Below are positions 44,191-55,458 of a DNA stretch of 64,000 nucleotides, piece by piece (the first letter of the stretch is position 1; each line of letters starts with the position of its first letter). The position numbers and the translations under genes were made by a program. The notes under the pieces are model-generated. The model saw only the letters and a program-made list of their open reading frames with translations. It was not told where the DNA came from and made no database searches. This DNA is from Rhizomys pruinosus (taxonomy: Eukaryota; Chordata; Mammalia; Rodentia; Spalacidae): NCBI GenBank assembly GCA_009823505.1, contig VZQC01010577.1, positions 1,338,088-1,402,087 of the forward strand, in the 5' to 3' direction.

Positions 44191-44569
44191 TGGGCTTTAA
44201 GTCTAATTATGTAGTTGATGATTATCCCCAAAATGAAATTGCCACTCTCCTAAATTTTATATTAAACAAACTTCTTACCAAAATTTACCAAACATATTGT
44301 GCAACTAATGTTGAGGATACCTTGTTACAAGAATAGGTACTCTTTCCATAGAATTCCTTTTGTAAAAATTAAAAAAAAATATATATTATTAATATATATA
44401 TGACTTTTACACAAATCCCTTTTTGCTTCAAATTTAAATGCAAATGCCCTAATAATTCAAAACAGAAAAGTATTCTTAACTAAATATGACATTTTAAATA
44501 ATTATCAGAACCCTAGCAATAATACCACACTGATTCAAGTAAAAACTATTAATATGTGTTTTTTGAAAG

Positions 44570-44742
44570 ATAAAGACTCCTATGGTAGTATCTACCAGGG
44601 GAACATGCACGTAAAGTTTTTTGATGATGTCATTTGCTAATTCTCTGAAGTAACATCATCTGGGACAAAAACAGTAGAAAACCATGCAAACAGCTGCTCT
44701 GTTCACCCACTATGAAGAAGCACAGAAGCACATCCTATCTGG
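44570..44742 (+). promoter_or_regulatory. Probable promoter / non-coding first exon of OR8U copy 1
   Basis: It ends at a consensus donor, tctgg|gtaagt (44743-44748). It resembles 55300-55458, upstream of the other OR8U-type gene: 'ttttttgatga' (44619 and 55338), 'gctgct' with 'gaagaa' spacing, and gtaagtt-aag after the donor. The acceptor at 50356-50357 would give a 5.6-kb intron. An EBF-like near-palindrome, taccagggga (44593-44602), lies at its 5' side. Confidence 0.45.
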
Positions 44743-46495
44743 GTAAGTTGAAGAGCATCTGTGCGAGTAATAAAATCACAGTATTCCAAGGTGAGACTGT
44801 TTGATATATTAAAATACAGTAGTCTGCAAAAATAAAGACCACTTCAAATTCATTTTGTAAGATATTAACAGTTCTATTTAGCTTTTATACATAGCTATAA
44901 AACATAATATGGACATTTTAATTGTAGTCAATGAAATAATCCATTTAAGATATACAAAGTTAGGAGAAATTAAACTCATGTATAACCAGAATATAATCCA
45001 TGTCCGAATTCCTTGCTATTCTCACTATAGTTACAGATTTTACCCAGAATTAATGGAGAGCATATCAGACAAAGGTCTTCCAATATTTTCTCTATATATA
45101 TATTATATATATATATATATATATATTATATACTATATTTCAAGAAAAATAATAACTTTAAGAGTAAAGGAAATAATGAGTTCAAAATCCATATGAAAAA
45201 TGATTTATTTTCTTTACTCTCCAGTATCTGGAATTTAGATTAGGAAATGAATGACTCACTGTTGCTCTAAATATGAAGTGTATAAAGTTGATTGGGGGAA
45301 AATGTATAGAAACATCTGAGAGAAGAAGAAAAGCAGAGGTGATGTGTCTACAGCGCTTGCAGAGCATGAATCTGAAAGAAGATAGTCACCCAAGAAGGAA
45401 AGCTGGGGGACTGCAATAAGATATAATTCAATATGCCTTGTTTGATGGAGAGCCACCCCCGTTGGACCTTTGTTTTCTTATAGAAAAGGTACTTACAAAT
45501 TTCTAGTTCAAAACAAGAAGACAGGAGGGAATATGTTCTAAAACAGGAGTAATAAAATTAAGGGATCAATACTACCTATATATATATATATATATATTAC
45601 ATATATATATATATATATGAAGTAGGTTACTACTTAGTGAAATTGAATGAAATGAAGATGATATAATATTCAAGGGCACGTTGTGAAGCAATATAGTCAT
45701 TCATTTTTAAAGATAAGGTAAATGCTATTTTTCATACAAAATAAAATGTTTTATATGCACGAATTTCAGTGCTTTCTGTTTCACAAGAGCTTAAATGTAA
45801 GTGATGAGAAAAAGTGACTGGAAGTATAGAGGAAAAGGGTGTACAGCATCTGGTCTCTGCTACCTACGCCACTGTGTGTATTTCTAAGTTTTCTTCAGAA
45901 TCCATATACTGGGGAAAATTCATACATTACATATATAATGTCATATTGTCACTTAAAAATTAAAAAGTCCTCTCAGTATTTAGTATTTTGACATCATCAG
46001 GGGAAGTACGAGTCCTAGAATAATTATGACTGTGGATACAGGCCAGATTGGGAAGAATCACTTGGACCTGTTTACAGACCAGTTGCTTACCTACTAATGC
46101 ACTCGCAGTAAAAATTATATGATGGATAGGAACAAGTAATGGATACTTGAAAATGTGCACATGTCTTTTAGCAGATTGTGAATCCAATTTTTAGAACCTC
46201 AACAACCCTTGTTTGTATTAAACAGCCTATAATAGAATACAGAATAGCATATATACTTAGAAAATTAGATTATTATTTCCAGATAGAGCTAATAGTCTCA
46301 GAGCACCTTGTAAAAAGTATTTTTTTAAATTTTTGGTAAAAAGTAAAAACTCTCAATTGTTTATGAGGAAACTATGAAAAATGTATTGACATTTTATCTT
46401 TTTTTTCTATATGTTATTTGTGGTTCAAAATGTCATTCTTAATATGAAAATAGAGAAAAAAGCTGCACACATGAAATCTTACAGTATGGTAGCCT
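44743..46495. other. AT-rich DNA with two (TA)n tracts, otherwise unassigned
   Basis: (TA)n-type tracts lie at 45091-45135 and 45578-45620. No gene is supported. It lies within the inferred intron of OR8U copy 1. Confidence 0.5.
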
Positions 46496-46499
46496 AACC

Positions 46500-46737
46500 A
46501 TATCTGCAGAGGAACAAAACCAGATTTCATGCCAATGTGGCTTGGGGAAATTTCATGGGTTCCCACATCCAGATGAAGAGCTACTGGCAATCAGTGGAAG
46601 GTGAGGAGACTCAGTGGTCTCCAAGGACAAAATTCCAAGGACAAGACCCCAAGTAACTTATCAAATCCCAAATGGTCAGCCTAAGCACATGGACACATGA
46701 AATCAACACCACTAGGCAGACTCAGAGCATTTATATT

Positions 46738-46740
<3 letters not shown>
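46500..46740 (+). mobile_element. Rodent L1-type 3' region fragment, sense
   Basis: 'atcccaaatggtcagcctaa' followed by 'gcagactcagagcatttata' and a microsatellite is the layout of a common murine L1 3' end. Confidence 0.6.
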
Positions 46741-46777
<37 letters not shown>

Positions 46778-46807
46778 ACAAAAGAGAGAGAGAGAGAGAG
46801 AGAGAGT
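46739..46807 (+). repeat. (GT)n then (GA)n microsatellite
   Basis: (GT)17-type run at 46741-46774 and (GA)11-type run at 46784-46806. Confidence 0.97.
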
Positions 46808-46894
46808 AGGGGGCCAGAAAAAAAAAGCTGGAAAGGGAAATGGGAAGAGTGTAAATGATGGAAATATAATACCCATGTATAAAATTCTTTTTTT

Positions 46895-47128
46895 AATATT
46901 TTTTATTTATTCATTTATGTGTGTGTGTGTGTGTGTGAATGTACTGTCTGCATGTAGGTTTGTGCACCCGTGTCGTGCAATGCCACGGAGGTCAGAAGAG
47001 GACATCGTGATTCCCCTGGAACTGGAGTCAAAGACGGTTCTCAACCGCCCTGTGGGTGCTGGGGATCGAACCCAGGTCCTCTGCAAGACCAGTTGGCGCT
47101 CTTAACCGCTAGGCCATCTCTCCAGCCC
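46895..47128 (-). mobile_element. B2 SINE, young, antisense, without internal duplication
   Basis: Complement 'cccctggaactggagtcaaa' goes straight to 'gacggttctcaaccgcc'. A perfect 21-bp direct repeat (catgtataaaattc followed by seven T) lies at 46874-46894 and 47129-47149. Confidence 0.95.
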
Positions 47129-47174
47129 CATGTATAAAATTCTTTTTTTCTTTCTTTGATTAATGATATCTGGA

Positions 47175-48032
47175 TTTATTTATTTTTTTTTATTGGTGCT
47201 TTCTGTATTTCATACATCATTTTCCAATTCAGTTCAGGCATATATCCTTTTCCCTTCCCCCCACCCCACCCCTACTCATCCCAGATCATGCATTCTGCCG
47301 TAACTTTTCTGCATCTTTCTCTGTTTTTTTTGTTTTGTTTTCATTTTTTTTAACAATAAGTGATAATTTGTGAGTACAAGCATCCTTCGTGTAAAACCAA
47401 TTTGCAAGCAGTTGTGCCCAAACCCACACAGCCCCTTGGTCCCACCTTCCAGGGGGGAGGGGGGGGCTTGTATGTTCAATCAAGTTGATCAAATGAGTGT
47501 CCAGTCTATATTGTTGTAGTTTCACCATTAACCCCAATCGCAGCCCTTACATTCTACCGCGCCCCCTCTTCTGCAGATTGTTCCCTAGGCTTAGAAAAGG
47601 GGCACAGGTGGATGAGAAGCAAAACAGTCTACTTTCTTCGGAGCTGTTGTCTTGGTCTCTAGTCAATTCTGGCTGTTTTCTTTCATGGGCTGACACCTTG
47701 TCCAGGCATAACCTTTTGATCCTACTAATGAAGCACACGCAATTAGATATATAGGTACTTAAACAGTACTAATTGTTACGGTAGGTTACTTTGGTATAGA
47801 CACAGATGTTTGGATGGTATGTTAATCCATGAATTACATTTTCTTCTGTTAAGTATGACAGGGTCTTCTTGTGGTTTATAACATCTCCTGACCATTAGAG
47901 GATGTAAGCTTGTGGCATCAGCCGTGGGTAATAACCCTCCAAGGAGAGAGCTAATAGCCAGTTAGATTTGAGATATACAGACATATGGCTGCCACTGCTG
48001 CACAGTATTTCCAGGCAGGTGAGGTGTAGCTG
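47175..48032 (-). mobile_element. L1 3' UTR, antisense
   Basis: A close copy of 21839-22700, from the complement tail (tttttttattggtgctttct) through the G-run at 47451-47466 to 'aggtgaggtgtagctggtg'. Small frames here are not genes. Confidence 0.88.
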
Positions 48033-48035
48033 GTG

Positions 48036-48830
48036 AAAAATGAAGATTACATTAAAAAAAACCCAGAGATTTCAAACATGTGCATCCATAGGACCTTATT
48101 TTCCTAAATTTCTATGTTGCTACCCCTGGAAAATAAAAATTGACTGACTTTAATCACCTTTAAGATCTCAAGGTAGATAACTTCTTTAAGATAAAATTAA
48201 TAAATAATTATATCTTGGAAGTCATTAATTGCTTTATAATGTTACTTATTAAACCATTGGTTTAAAATAACAAACGTGTTCTTAGGGGCTGAATAATGGG
48301 CATTAACATACATATAACATTAGGGTACTTTGGGGAAGTATAAAGAAACAGACTTATTTTAGTAACGTACTCAGTTTTAGAGTAATTTCAAACAACGTAA
48401 AACATTGTATGAATTTTTGTAAGAAAACTTTTTTCAGATATAAATTTAAGAGAAGTTGAGTAAGGGACTGTGAGGAAGGAAATAGAATCCTTGTTTCATG
48501 CATTAGTGAGCATGTTAATCAAATGGGGTCTATCTATAATCCCAGAGTTTTGAGCCAGTATTGGTTATATAAGGAAACCCTGCCTCACACAGCAATCAGA
48601 ACAGGAGATAAAATTGTTGGTGTGCTATATGCAATGAAAAATCTGCATGTAATGTGGGCTTCCAAGAGCAGAACATGATATATTGTATTGAGAGGACACT
48701 GACGAAGTATGATTTGAGAAAGAAGTTGTTTTAGAGCCCACTGATATTCAAGACAGCTGTTTGATGATATTTCACTTGCTTCTGTTTTATTCTGTACTTT
48801 TCTATTTTTGAAATAACCATACCATAGGAT
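48036..48830. other. Intergenic DNA, nothing recognised
   Basis: No coding or repeat call. Confidence 0.45.
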
Positions 48831-48834
48831 ATTT

Positions 48835-48988
48835 GGGAAGGTATGGGGTCACACACCTTTAATCACAGAACTTGGGAGGCAAAGGAAGGCAGATCTCTCT
48901 AAGAGCAAGGCCTGGTCTACATAGTAAGTTCCAGGCCAGCTGAGACTATAAAGAAGGCCCTATCTTAAAAAGTAAGGAAAAAAAAAGG
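48835..48988 (+). mobile_element. B1 SINE
   Basis: 'ggtatggggtcacacacctt' head, 'cttgggaggcaaaggaaggc', A-rich tail. Confidence 0.88.
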
Positions 48989-49167
48989 TTACTTTAAGGT
49001 TTAGTAGAATGAAATGGAACCAACACCAACGAACAATAAACAAATTTGTTGTGCCTTCTATAAGTTAGCCGTTTTCGGCTTTTGAATCATTAAGTTTCCC
49101 TTAAGACTGTAGTATAAGCTAGAGCATAGCTTACACTATGTGTCAAATGTGTCAAATAGAAAAGTAA

Positions 49168-49197
49168 AAAAAAAAGAAAAAGAAAAAGAAAAAGAAA
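49168..49197 (+). repeat. (AAAAAG)n simple repeat
   Basis: Four to five units of aaaaag. Confidence 0.9.
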
Positions 49198-49204
49198 GCC
49201 GTGT

Positions 49205-49470
49205 TTCTGCTAACACTGGTATGGTAGGAAATTTAATTTTTATTTCTTCTCATTACATTTTCAGACTATTTTGCACATGTATGCAATGTCATTGGCTACT
49301 CTCATGTCCACCCTTCCCTCCCATACCTGTAGTCTCCCTCTGCCCTACAAATCACTCCCTCGTGTTCATGACAATTCGGGTTATTTTGTTAATGACCCAC
49401 TGAGATTGGTCAGTGCTCCTTCTGTGTGTGACCATGAATGTAAACCTCTCCCTTGGAGTCTGTTATGCTG
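49205..49470 (-). mobile_element. Probable old rodent interspersed repeat (L1-like), antisense
   Basis: 'gttaatgacccactgagatt' and the C-rich 49310-49350 part look like a known murine L1 segment read in reverse. Low certainty. Confidence 0.35.
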
Positions 49471-49874
49471 AGATATTTTTCATACAAATTCATGTGTTCA
49501 GTAATTACAGTTATATTTCAGCATACTGTAGACTCTGACCATACTCACCCACATTACCTGTTTCTTTTCCTTCTATTTTCCAGATGATCCCCTCATCTAC
49601 TTTCAGATGTGTGCATGAACTGATATGTTTGACACAAGGACACAATGAAATCTAACAAAGATTTGCACCTGCACAAGATTTAACTTGTTTTGTAAGTATG
49701 TTTTTATAGAGACACAGCTTAAGCACTTAAATAGTCAGAAAATAATTTTAAGTTTCACCGCAAGCAAAATCTGAACCTAAAAAGAAACAATGCAGACTAT
49801 GGCTCTACTCTAACTTGATATAAAAGGCGGAGTTGATAGACTCTTTAAAAAAGACAGTTAATAATAGATGATAT

Positions 49875-50046
49875 GAGCCGGGCGTGGTGGCGCACACCTT
49901 TAATCCTAGCACTTGGGAGGCAGAGGCAGGCGGATCTTTGTGAGTTCAAGGCCAGCCTGGTCTACGGAGTGAGTTCCAGGACAGCTGAGACTACAGGGAG
50001 ACCCTGTCTAAAAAAGACCAAAAAAAAAAAAATAATAATAGATGAT
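49875..50046 (+). mobile_element. B1 SINE, young
   Basis: 'gagccgggcgtggtggcgca' keeps CpGs. The tail is an A-run plus aataataat. The 78-aa open frame over it is a B1 shadow. Confidence 0.95.
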
Positions 50047-50339
50047 ATAAAGATAGGGAGGGTAGTAAGATGGGGTTGGAGATCAGGAATGAGTTTTGAA
50101 TGTGACTAAAATACACTGTATGAAATCCTGGAAGAATCAATTAAAATATCTTTAATAGAAAAGAATAAATCAGTATTTATTTTACATAAACACTTCCTCT
50201 TGCAGCCTGTGCCATACCCAGAATCCCAGTAAATTAATAACCTCTATATCAAGGGAGAAATAAAGGAAAATGCCATTTAGCTGATGGTAAAGTATACAGA
50301 TGTCACTTATAAGACATAAGGTATTAATAAACACTTGTA

Positions 50340-50357
50340 CTTTACTTCATCCTGTAG
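50340..50357 (+). promoter_or_regulatory. Splice acceptor before OR8U copy 1
   Basis: 'tttacttcatcctgtag' ends at 50357. The first exonic bases form a minimal uORF, ATG TCC TGA (50358-50366), ahead of the receptor ATG. Confidence 0.6.
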
Positions 50358-50372
50358 ATGTCCTGAAGATTC

Positions 50373-51332
50373 ATGGCTCACGCAAACTGTACCCCAGTGA
50401 CAGAGTTCATTCTCGTGGGCCTCACAGATCGCCAGGAGTTGAAGATGCCTCTCTTTGTGGTATTTTTATCCATCTACCTTTTTACAGCTGTGGGCAACTT
50501 GGGTTTGATCCTGGTCATTAGAACAGATGCAAGACTCAATACGCCCATGTACTTCTTTCTCAGCAACCTCGCTTTCGTTGATTTCTGTTATGCATCAGTC
50601 ATAACGCCCAAGATGCTTGGGAATTACTTATATAACCAAAACATCATATCCTTCAATGCATGTGCTGCTCAATTAGGATGCTTTCTCACCTTCATGGTAT
50701 CAGAGTGTTTGCTTCTGGCTTCCATGGCCTACGATAGATATGCAGCCATTTGTAACCCTCTGCTCTATATGGTGGCCATGTCCCCAGGAATCTGCATCCA
50801 GCTTGTAGCTGTGCCCTATAGCTACAGTTTCCTGATGGCACTGATTCACACTATCCTCACGTTCCAGCTCTCTTATGGCAAATCCAATATCATCAATCAC
50901 TTCTACTGTGATGACGTGCCTCTCCTTAAGCTGACTTGCTCAGACACTCACTCCAAGCAACTGTCAGTTTTGGCCTGTGCTGGAGTCACATTCATTTCAT
51001 CAGTACTCATTGTCTCTGTCTCCTACATGTTCATTATTTCAGCCATCCTGAGAATGCGCTCAGCCGAGGGAAGACGCAAAGCCTTTTCAACTTGCAGCTC
51101 CCACATGATGGCCGTGAGCATTTTCTATGGAACGCTGATCTTCATGTACTTGCTGCCCAGCTCTGAACATTCCCTGGACACTGATAAAATGGCCTCTGTC
51201 TTCTACACAGTCATCATCCCCATGTTGAACCCCTTGATCTACAGCCTCAGGAACAAGGATGTGAAAGAGGCCATAAAGAAGGCCATGACCACTGGAAATC
51301 AGGCTTTTATGTTCAGAAAACTAAGAAAATGA
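50373..51332 (+). CDS. Olfactory receptor, OR8U-type (copy 1)
   Basis: A 319-residue open odorant receptor frame. Hallmarks: N5 glycosylation site (NCT), GN at 41-42, PMYFF at 58-62, KAFSTCSSH at 236-244 and [15 protein letters not shown] at 283-297. The start [19 protein letters not shown] and [17 protein letters not shown] are close to my memory of human OR8U1. Two conserved positions deviate: residue 169 is Gly (SYGK), where the other four receptors here have the ECL2 cysteine, leaving C189 without its usual partner; and the TM3 motif reads [10 protein letters not shown] (A124 for V). C97 and C179 are kept. The frame is otherwise intact. It may be functional with altered ECL2, or a receptor under relaxed constraint. 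A two-codon uORF precedes it. AATAAA at 51442-51447 is about 110 bp after the stop. Confidence 0.94.
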   Translation: MAHANCTPVTEFILVGLTDRQELKMPLFVVFLSIYLFTAVGNLGLILVIRTDARLNTPMYFFLSNLAFVDFCYASVITPKMLGNYLYNQNIISFNACAAQLGCFLTFMVSECLLLASMAYDRYAAICNPLLYMVAMSPGICIQLVAVPYSYSFLMALIHTILTFQLSYGKSNIINHFYCDDVPLLKLTCSDTHSKQLSVLACAGVTFISSVLIVSVSYMFIISAILRMRSAEGRRKAFSTCSSHMMAVSIFYGTLIFMYLLPSSEHSLDTDKMASVFYTVIIPMLNPLIYSLRNKDVKEAIKKAMTTGNQAFMFRKLRK

Positions 51333-51441
51333 TTTCAATGAAGCACAGACTTTCCTTCATGGACTTTTCCCCTCAATTTTAAGAAAGCAATTATAATGCT
51401 TTGGGATTAATTGGTACTCAATGAAGATCTAATCAGTATAA

Positions 51442-51447
51442 AATAAA
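51442..51447 (+). terminator. Candidate poly(A) signal AATAAA for OR8U copy 1
   Basis: First canonical hexamer after the stop codon. Confidence 0.45.
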
Positions 51448-51797
51448 GTAATTATCTGTGTCTTTTGTAAACCACTTTTCTGACTTTAATGCAACCACTG
51501 CAGCTACTTACTAAATGTGATTTTCACAGACAAGTACACATACTTGTTTGCCTTATGTTCTTTATTTTGAATGTTGTCATTCTGTCCTCTTTATGTTTAA
51601 GGAACTTTAAAATATCTTATCTAGACTTGATCTGCAGAATTTGCATACTGATGCCAGTATATGTTTGTAGTTTTTGGAATTAATTCCTAAGTAGTGACTC
51701 TTTATCTGCTCAGCAAATAAGAAATGAGAAGAAATCATGGTTCCTAAGGGGTCCACTCTCCTGTAATTGTTTTTTGTCTTTTTAGGGACTATATTTT
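51448..51797. other. Intergenic DNA, nothing recognised
   Basis: No coding support; the 64-aa frame at 51489 shows no family. Confidence 0.45.
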
Positions 51798-51808
51798 AAA
51801 GTATATTG

Positions 51809-52054
51809 TCGGGCTGGAGAGATAGCCTAGCGGTTAAGAGCACTGACTGCTCTTGCAGAGGACCCGGGTTCGATCCCCAACACCGACATGGCGGCTAAGA
51901 ACCGTCTGTAACTCCAATTCTAGGAGAACTCCAGTTCCAGGGGAATCTGAGACCCTCTTCTGACCTCTGCGGCATTGCACGACATGGGTGCACAAGACTA
52001 CATGCAGACAGTACACTCATACACATACAAAAATAAATAAAAGATTAAAAAAAT
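51809..52054 (+). mobile_element. B2 SINE, young, with target-site duplication
   Basis: Head 'cgggctggagagatagccta', internal duplication present. An 11-bp direct repeat, aaagtatattg, lies at 51798-51808 and 52055-52065. Confidence 0.95.
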
Positions 52055-52315
52055 AAAGTATATTGCCAACCAAGTTTGGCATAATGTTTTCTTTCTGCTT
52101 TCAATTTACTATTGAGTATGTCTAGTTTATCAAACAGCTAGGAATATGAGCAATGGACTTTATTTTTTTTTCAAAATATATTTCTTAGATAAATTTCTTA
52201 GCAGTTCTATAACTTGCTTCAACTGGGACCATGCTTCCATACAGGGAAACCATTCTTCATTGGTCATGGGCAGTTGCAGCCCAGTATATACATGCTTTCA
52301 AAAAAATGATGCTCA

Positions 52316-52433
52316 CCATTCACCCCAATCGCAGCCCTTACATTCTACCGTTCCCCCTCTTCCGCAGATTGTTCCCTAGGCTTAGAAAAGGGGCACAGGT
52401 GGATGCGAAGCAAAACAGTCTTAATTTCTCTGG
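52316..52433 (-). mobile_element. L1 3' UTR segment, inverted half of a compound insertion
   Basis: It matches 22198-22315 in the same (antisense) reading: 'attcaccccaatcgcagccc', 'ttgttccctaggcttagaaa'. It directly follows the left copy of a 15-bp target-site duplication (aaaaaatgatgctca, 52301-52315). Confidence 0.88.
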
Positions 52434-53182
52434 AGAGCTTGCTCCTTTTGTGATATAGGAATATAAACTTATTCCCTCATGACCCTTCCTTGCCCTTGAA
52501 CCAGAATATTGTATGAAGGTGTGTGTGCACACTTCACATTATCAATGAACTATAAACAGCAGTTGTCTGCTGCAGAGCTTATCTCTTAGAAAGCAATGAG
52601 AGAAACTGTTTTGTGTGTGTCTGTGTGCTGGTCTAGGTCAGTAGTGCTCAGGAAGGGAAAAAAATCTTCTCTCATAAGATAAGGGTTGACTGACTTTTAC
52701 TTCTCCATTCAAAATGTTGGATATAATCTTTTAATAACCGAAAGAGTAAGTCCTTTTTTGAGAGCACAGTTCCAAGAGAAATCAGAAGGAACAGGTTCTC
52801 AGGAGTTCAGGTACGTTCTTGGGTTAAAATGGATACTAAGAGAGCTGGAGAGATGGCCTAGCAGTTAAGAGCGCCGACCGCTCTTGCAGAGGACCCGGGT
52901 TCGATCCCCAGCGACCACATGGCGGCCGAGCCGTCTGAAACTCCAATTCCAGAAGAGCTCCAGTTCCAGGGTAGTCCGACACCCTCTTCTGACTTCCGCG
53001 GCGTTGCACGTCACAGGGGCACAGACTTGCATGCAGACAATACATTCATACACATACGGAAATAAAAAAAAAATGGATACTAAGAGTCGGGCTGTTTTTA
53101 TCAGGCAGAACTACCAAAGTATTGCGTAGTAAACTTCACACTGCCAACTGAAAGAAACCTCTTTCTCTTTTTTTTTTTTTTT
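52434..53182. other. Filler of unknown origin inside the compound L1 insertion (contains a B2)
   Basis: Without the B2 at 52843-53069 and its duplicated target site, about 500 bp remain that match nothing else I recognise. A T-run closes it at 53168-53183. No long open frame. It may be a chimeric-transcript or template-switch product. Confidence 0.55.
52843..53069 (+). mobile_element. B2 SINE, young, inserted in the filler
   Basis: Head 'agctggagagatggcctagc', CpG-rich body, internal duplication present. A perfect 17-bp direct repeat, aaaatggatactaagag, lies at 52826-52842 and 53070-53086. Confidence 0.96.
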
Positions 53183-53528
53183 TGAAACTACAACAATATA
53201 GACTGGACACTCATTTGATCAACTTGATTGAACATACAAGCCCCCCCTGCTGGATGGTGGGACCCATGAGCTGTGTGGGTTTGGGCACAACTGCTCGCAA
53301 ATTGGTTTTACATGAAGGATGCTTGTACTCACAAATTATCACTTATTGTTAAAAAAATGAAAACAAAACAAAACAAAACAAAAAAACAGAGAAAGATGCA
53401 GAAAAGTTACGGCAGAATGCATGATCTGGGATGGGTAGGGGTGGGGTGGGGGGAAGGGAAGGGGATATATGCCTGAACTGAATTGGAAAATGATGTATGA
53501 AATACATAAAGCATCAATAAAAATTAAA
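53183..53528 (+). mobile_element. L1 3' UTR segment, forward half of the compound insertion
   Basis: It is the reverse complement of about 21845-22195 ('actacaacaatatagactgg' through 'aaagcatcaataaaaattaa'). It ends at the right copy of the target-site duplication (aaaaaatgatgctca, 53529-53543). Confidence 0.93.
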
Positions 53529-53543
53529 AAAAATGATGCTCAA

Positions 53544-54160
53544 CATAAGACTTGACAGCAACATTATTTTTTTCAAATAGAGTGCATCCTGAGTTAATTG
53601 GGTAATTGGGTACCATCTCTAGTAGCTAATTGAATTTATCAGAATAAAAGATCAGTTTTCTTGTATTTATTATGAAGGTGTTTCCCATTTTAGAGTAAAG
53701 CATGCCCATCTAATTTAGACTTGTAACTTCCCACCCTATCTGAGAGATAGGGGCTTTATCTTTCTTGTGCCAAATGTTTTACAAGCCTTATCACTTAGGA
53801 ATTTTAAGCTTACGTACTATATAAGGTCACATTTGTGATTTTTTTTGTCCCCTAATTATTTGAAAAGTAAGACATATTTAGGAATCTGTTCTTTCTGCAA
53901 TTAATAATTGTCCTTCATAAATTTGTTAAGCATCAAAACCCATTTTTTTGAAGAAAAAGGGAAGACATTGCATAGCTTCTTTCCTTGACTTCATCTTCCA
54001 TCCCATGAAGTCTTTTGTATTAAAGACTATTTTCTCTTCTCAGAGATTCTCTTGGTCAGTTCTAGCTACTAAAAAATGGCTTTCAACTTAAGTGTTAGGA
54101 ATCAATTTTCCCACTCCTCTGGAAGCCAAAACTCCAAGATCTGACTTCTCAGTTAATAGC
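53544..54160. other. Intergenic DNA, nothing recognised
   Basis: No gene or repeat call. Confidence 0.45.
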
Positions 54161-54164
54161 TAAG

Positions 54165-54266
54165 TCTCTCTCTCTCTCTCTCTCTCTCACTCTCTCTCTT
54201 TCTCTCTTTCTCTCCCTCCCTCCCTTCCTCCCTCCCTCCCTCCCTCCCTCTCTCCCTCCCTCCTTC
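54165..54266 (+). repeat. Pyrimidine microsatellite (CT)n / (CCCT)n
   Basis: About 100 bp, nearly all C/T on the + strand (one A), then a short GT run. Confidence 0.97.
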
Positions 54267-54299
54267 TGCCCCTGTGTGTGTATTCATATAATGTTTTCT

Positions 54300-54530
54300 T
54301 TTTACAAATATTTTATTTATTATTTTTATTTTATATTATTATATTGGTAGCATGTACTTAAGTGTACCTATGTTGTGCAATGCCCATGGAAGTCAGAAGA
54401 AGGTGTTGGATCACCTGGAACTGGATTTACGATAGTTGATAGCCACCATGTGAGTACTAGTATTAAAATCCCGCTCCTCTGCAAGAAGAGCCAGTACTCT
54501 AAACTGCTGAGCCATCTCTCCAGTGCTCCC
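54300..54530 (-). mobile_element. B2 SINE, old, antisense
   Basis: 'tatgttgtgcaatgcccatg', 'gaactggatttacgatagtt', head complement 'ctgagccatctctccagtg'. Confidence 0.85.
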
Positions 54531-54599
54531 TATTCTTAATGAGAAAAAGAAAGTAAAGGGAGAGAAAGAGTGAGAGAGAGGAGAGATGGACAAAGACAG

Positions 54600-55299
54600 A
54601 GAGAGACTGACTCTGACTTGAGCTTTCTTATAAGGAATGGTACTAACCTTCATACAAAGCCACACCTTCATGATAGTTTAACTCTAATCACATCTCAAAG
54701 ATACCATCTTCAAGTATCATTATATTAAGAAGGACATTTTCAAAATACCATCTTTTGGAGATACCATTTAATATATTGAGATTCATTCTTTCCTACTAGA
54801 TAATAAAAACATATTCTCATATTCTTCCTGTGTTATGGCCAGAGGTTGGCCAATAAAATAATCTTGAACAGTATATTTTAAGATCAGACCCCTAAAGAAA
54901 TATAGACAAATAATATAGACCAACGGTTTAGAACAGGAAACACATATCTACTGGATATGAGTAAAGAGTGAACTAAATAGAAAGTATTATGCTACAAAAT
55001 CCTCTGGACCAGCTTTCTGCAAGTTGGATGGTTCTTCCAAATGGTAACCAACCATATTTTAAAAATTTCTGAAAGGTAATTCTTGTCTTTTTACCAAAGA
55101 TACCTGAAAGCCTCATCACTAGGCAACAATAAGATACAACAATTCGAATGGGAAAAAATAAATAACAATCCAGAAATGAAAATATTAGAGCAATAATATT
55201 ATGATAAAAGTGTTTTAGATCTATGATTTCTTTTTTAAGGCAATTTGCCTGTAATAGACCTATGATTTCTAAAAATAAAGAATTATGTTAATTGATCTC
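54600..55299. other. Intergenic DNA, nothing recognised
   Basis: No gene or repeat call. A purine tract (gaga) lies just before it at 54555-54605. Confidence 0.45.
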
Positions 55300-55458
55300 T
55301 AGCCTGCCTTATGATTCCTATGGGGCACAGATTGCAATTTTTTGATGAACTCTTACATCACACTAAGGAGATCCATTGGGATAGTCACTGACATAACCCC
55401 ACAGTTTGCTGCTGTCTAAACCTTACCTGTGGAAGAAATAGAAACTCATGTTTACCAC
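55300..55458 (+). promoter_or_regulatory. Probable promoter / non-coding first exon of OR8U copy 2
   Basis: It resembles 44570-44742 (see that entry) and ends at a donor, accac|gtaagt (55459-55464). The acceptor at 60595-60596 would give a 5.1-kb intron, close to the 5.6 kb of copy 1. Confidence 0.45.
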
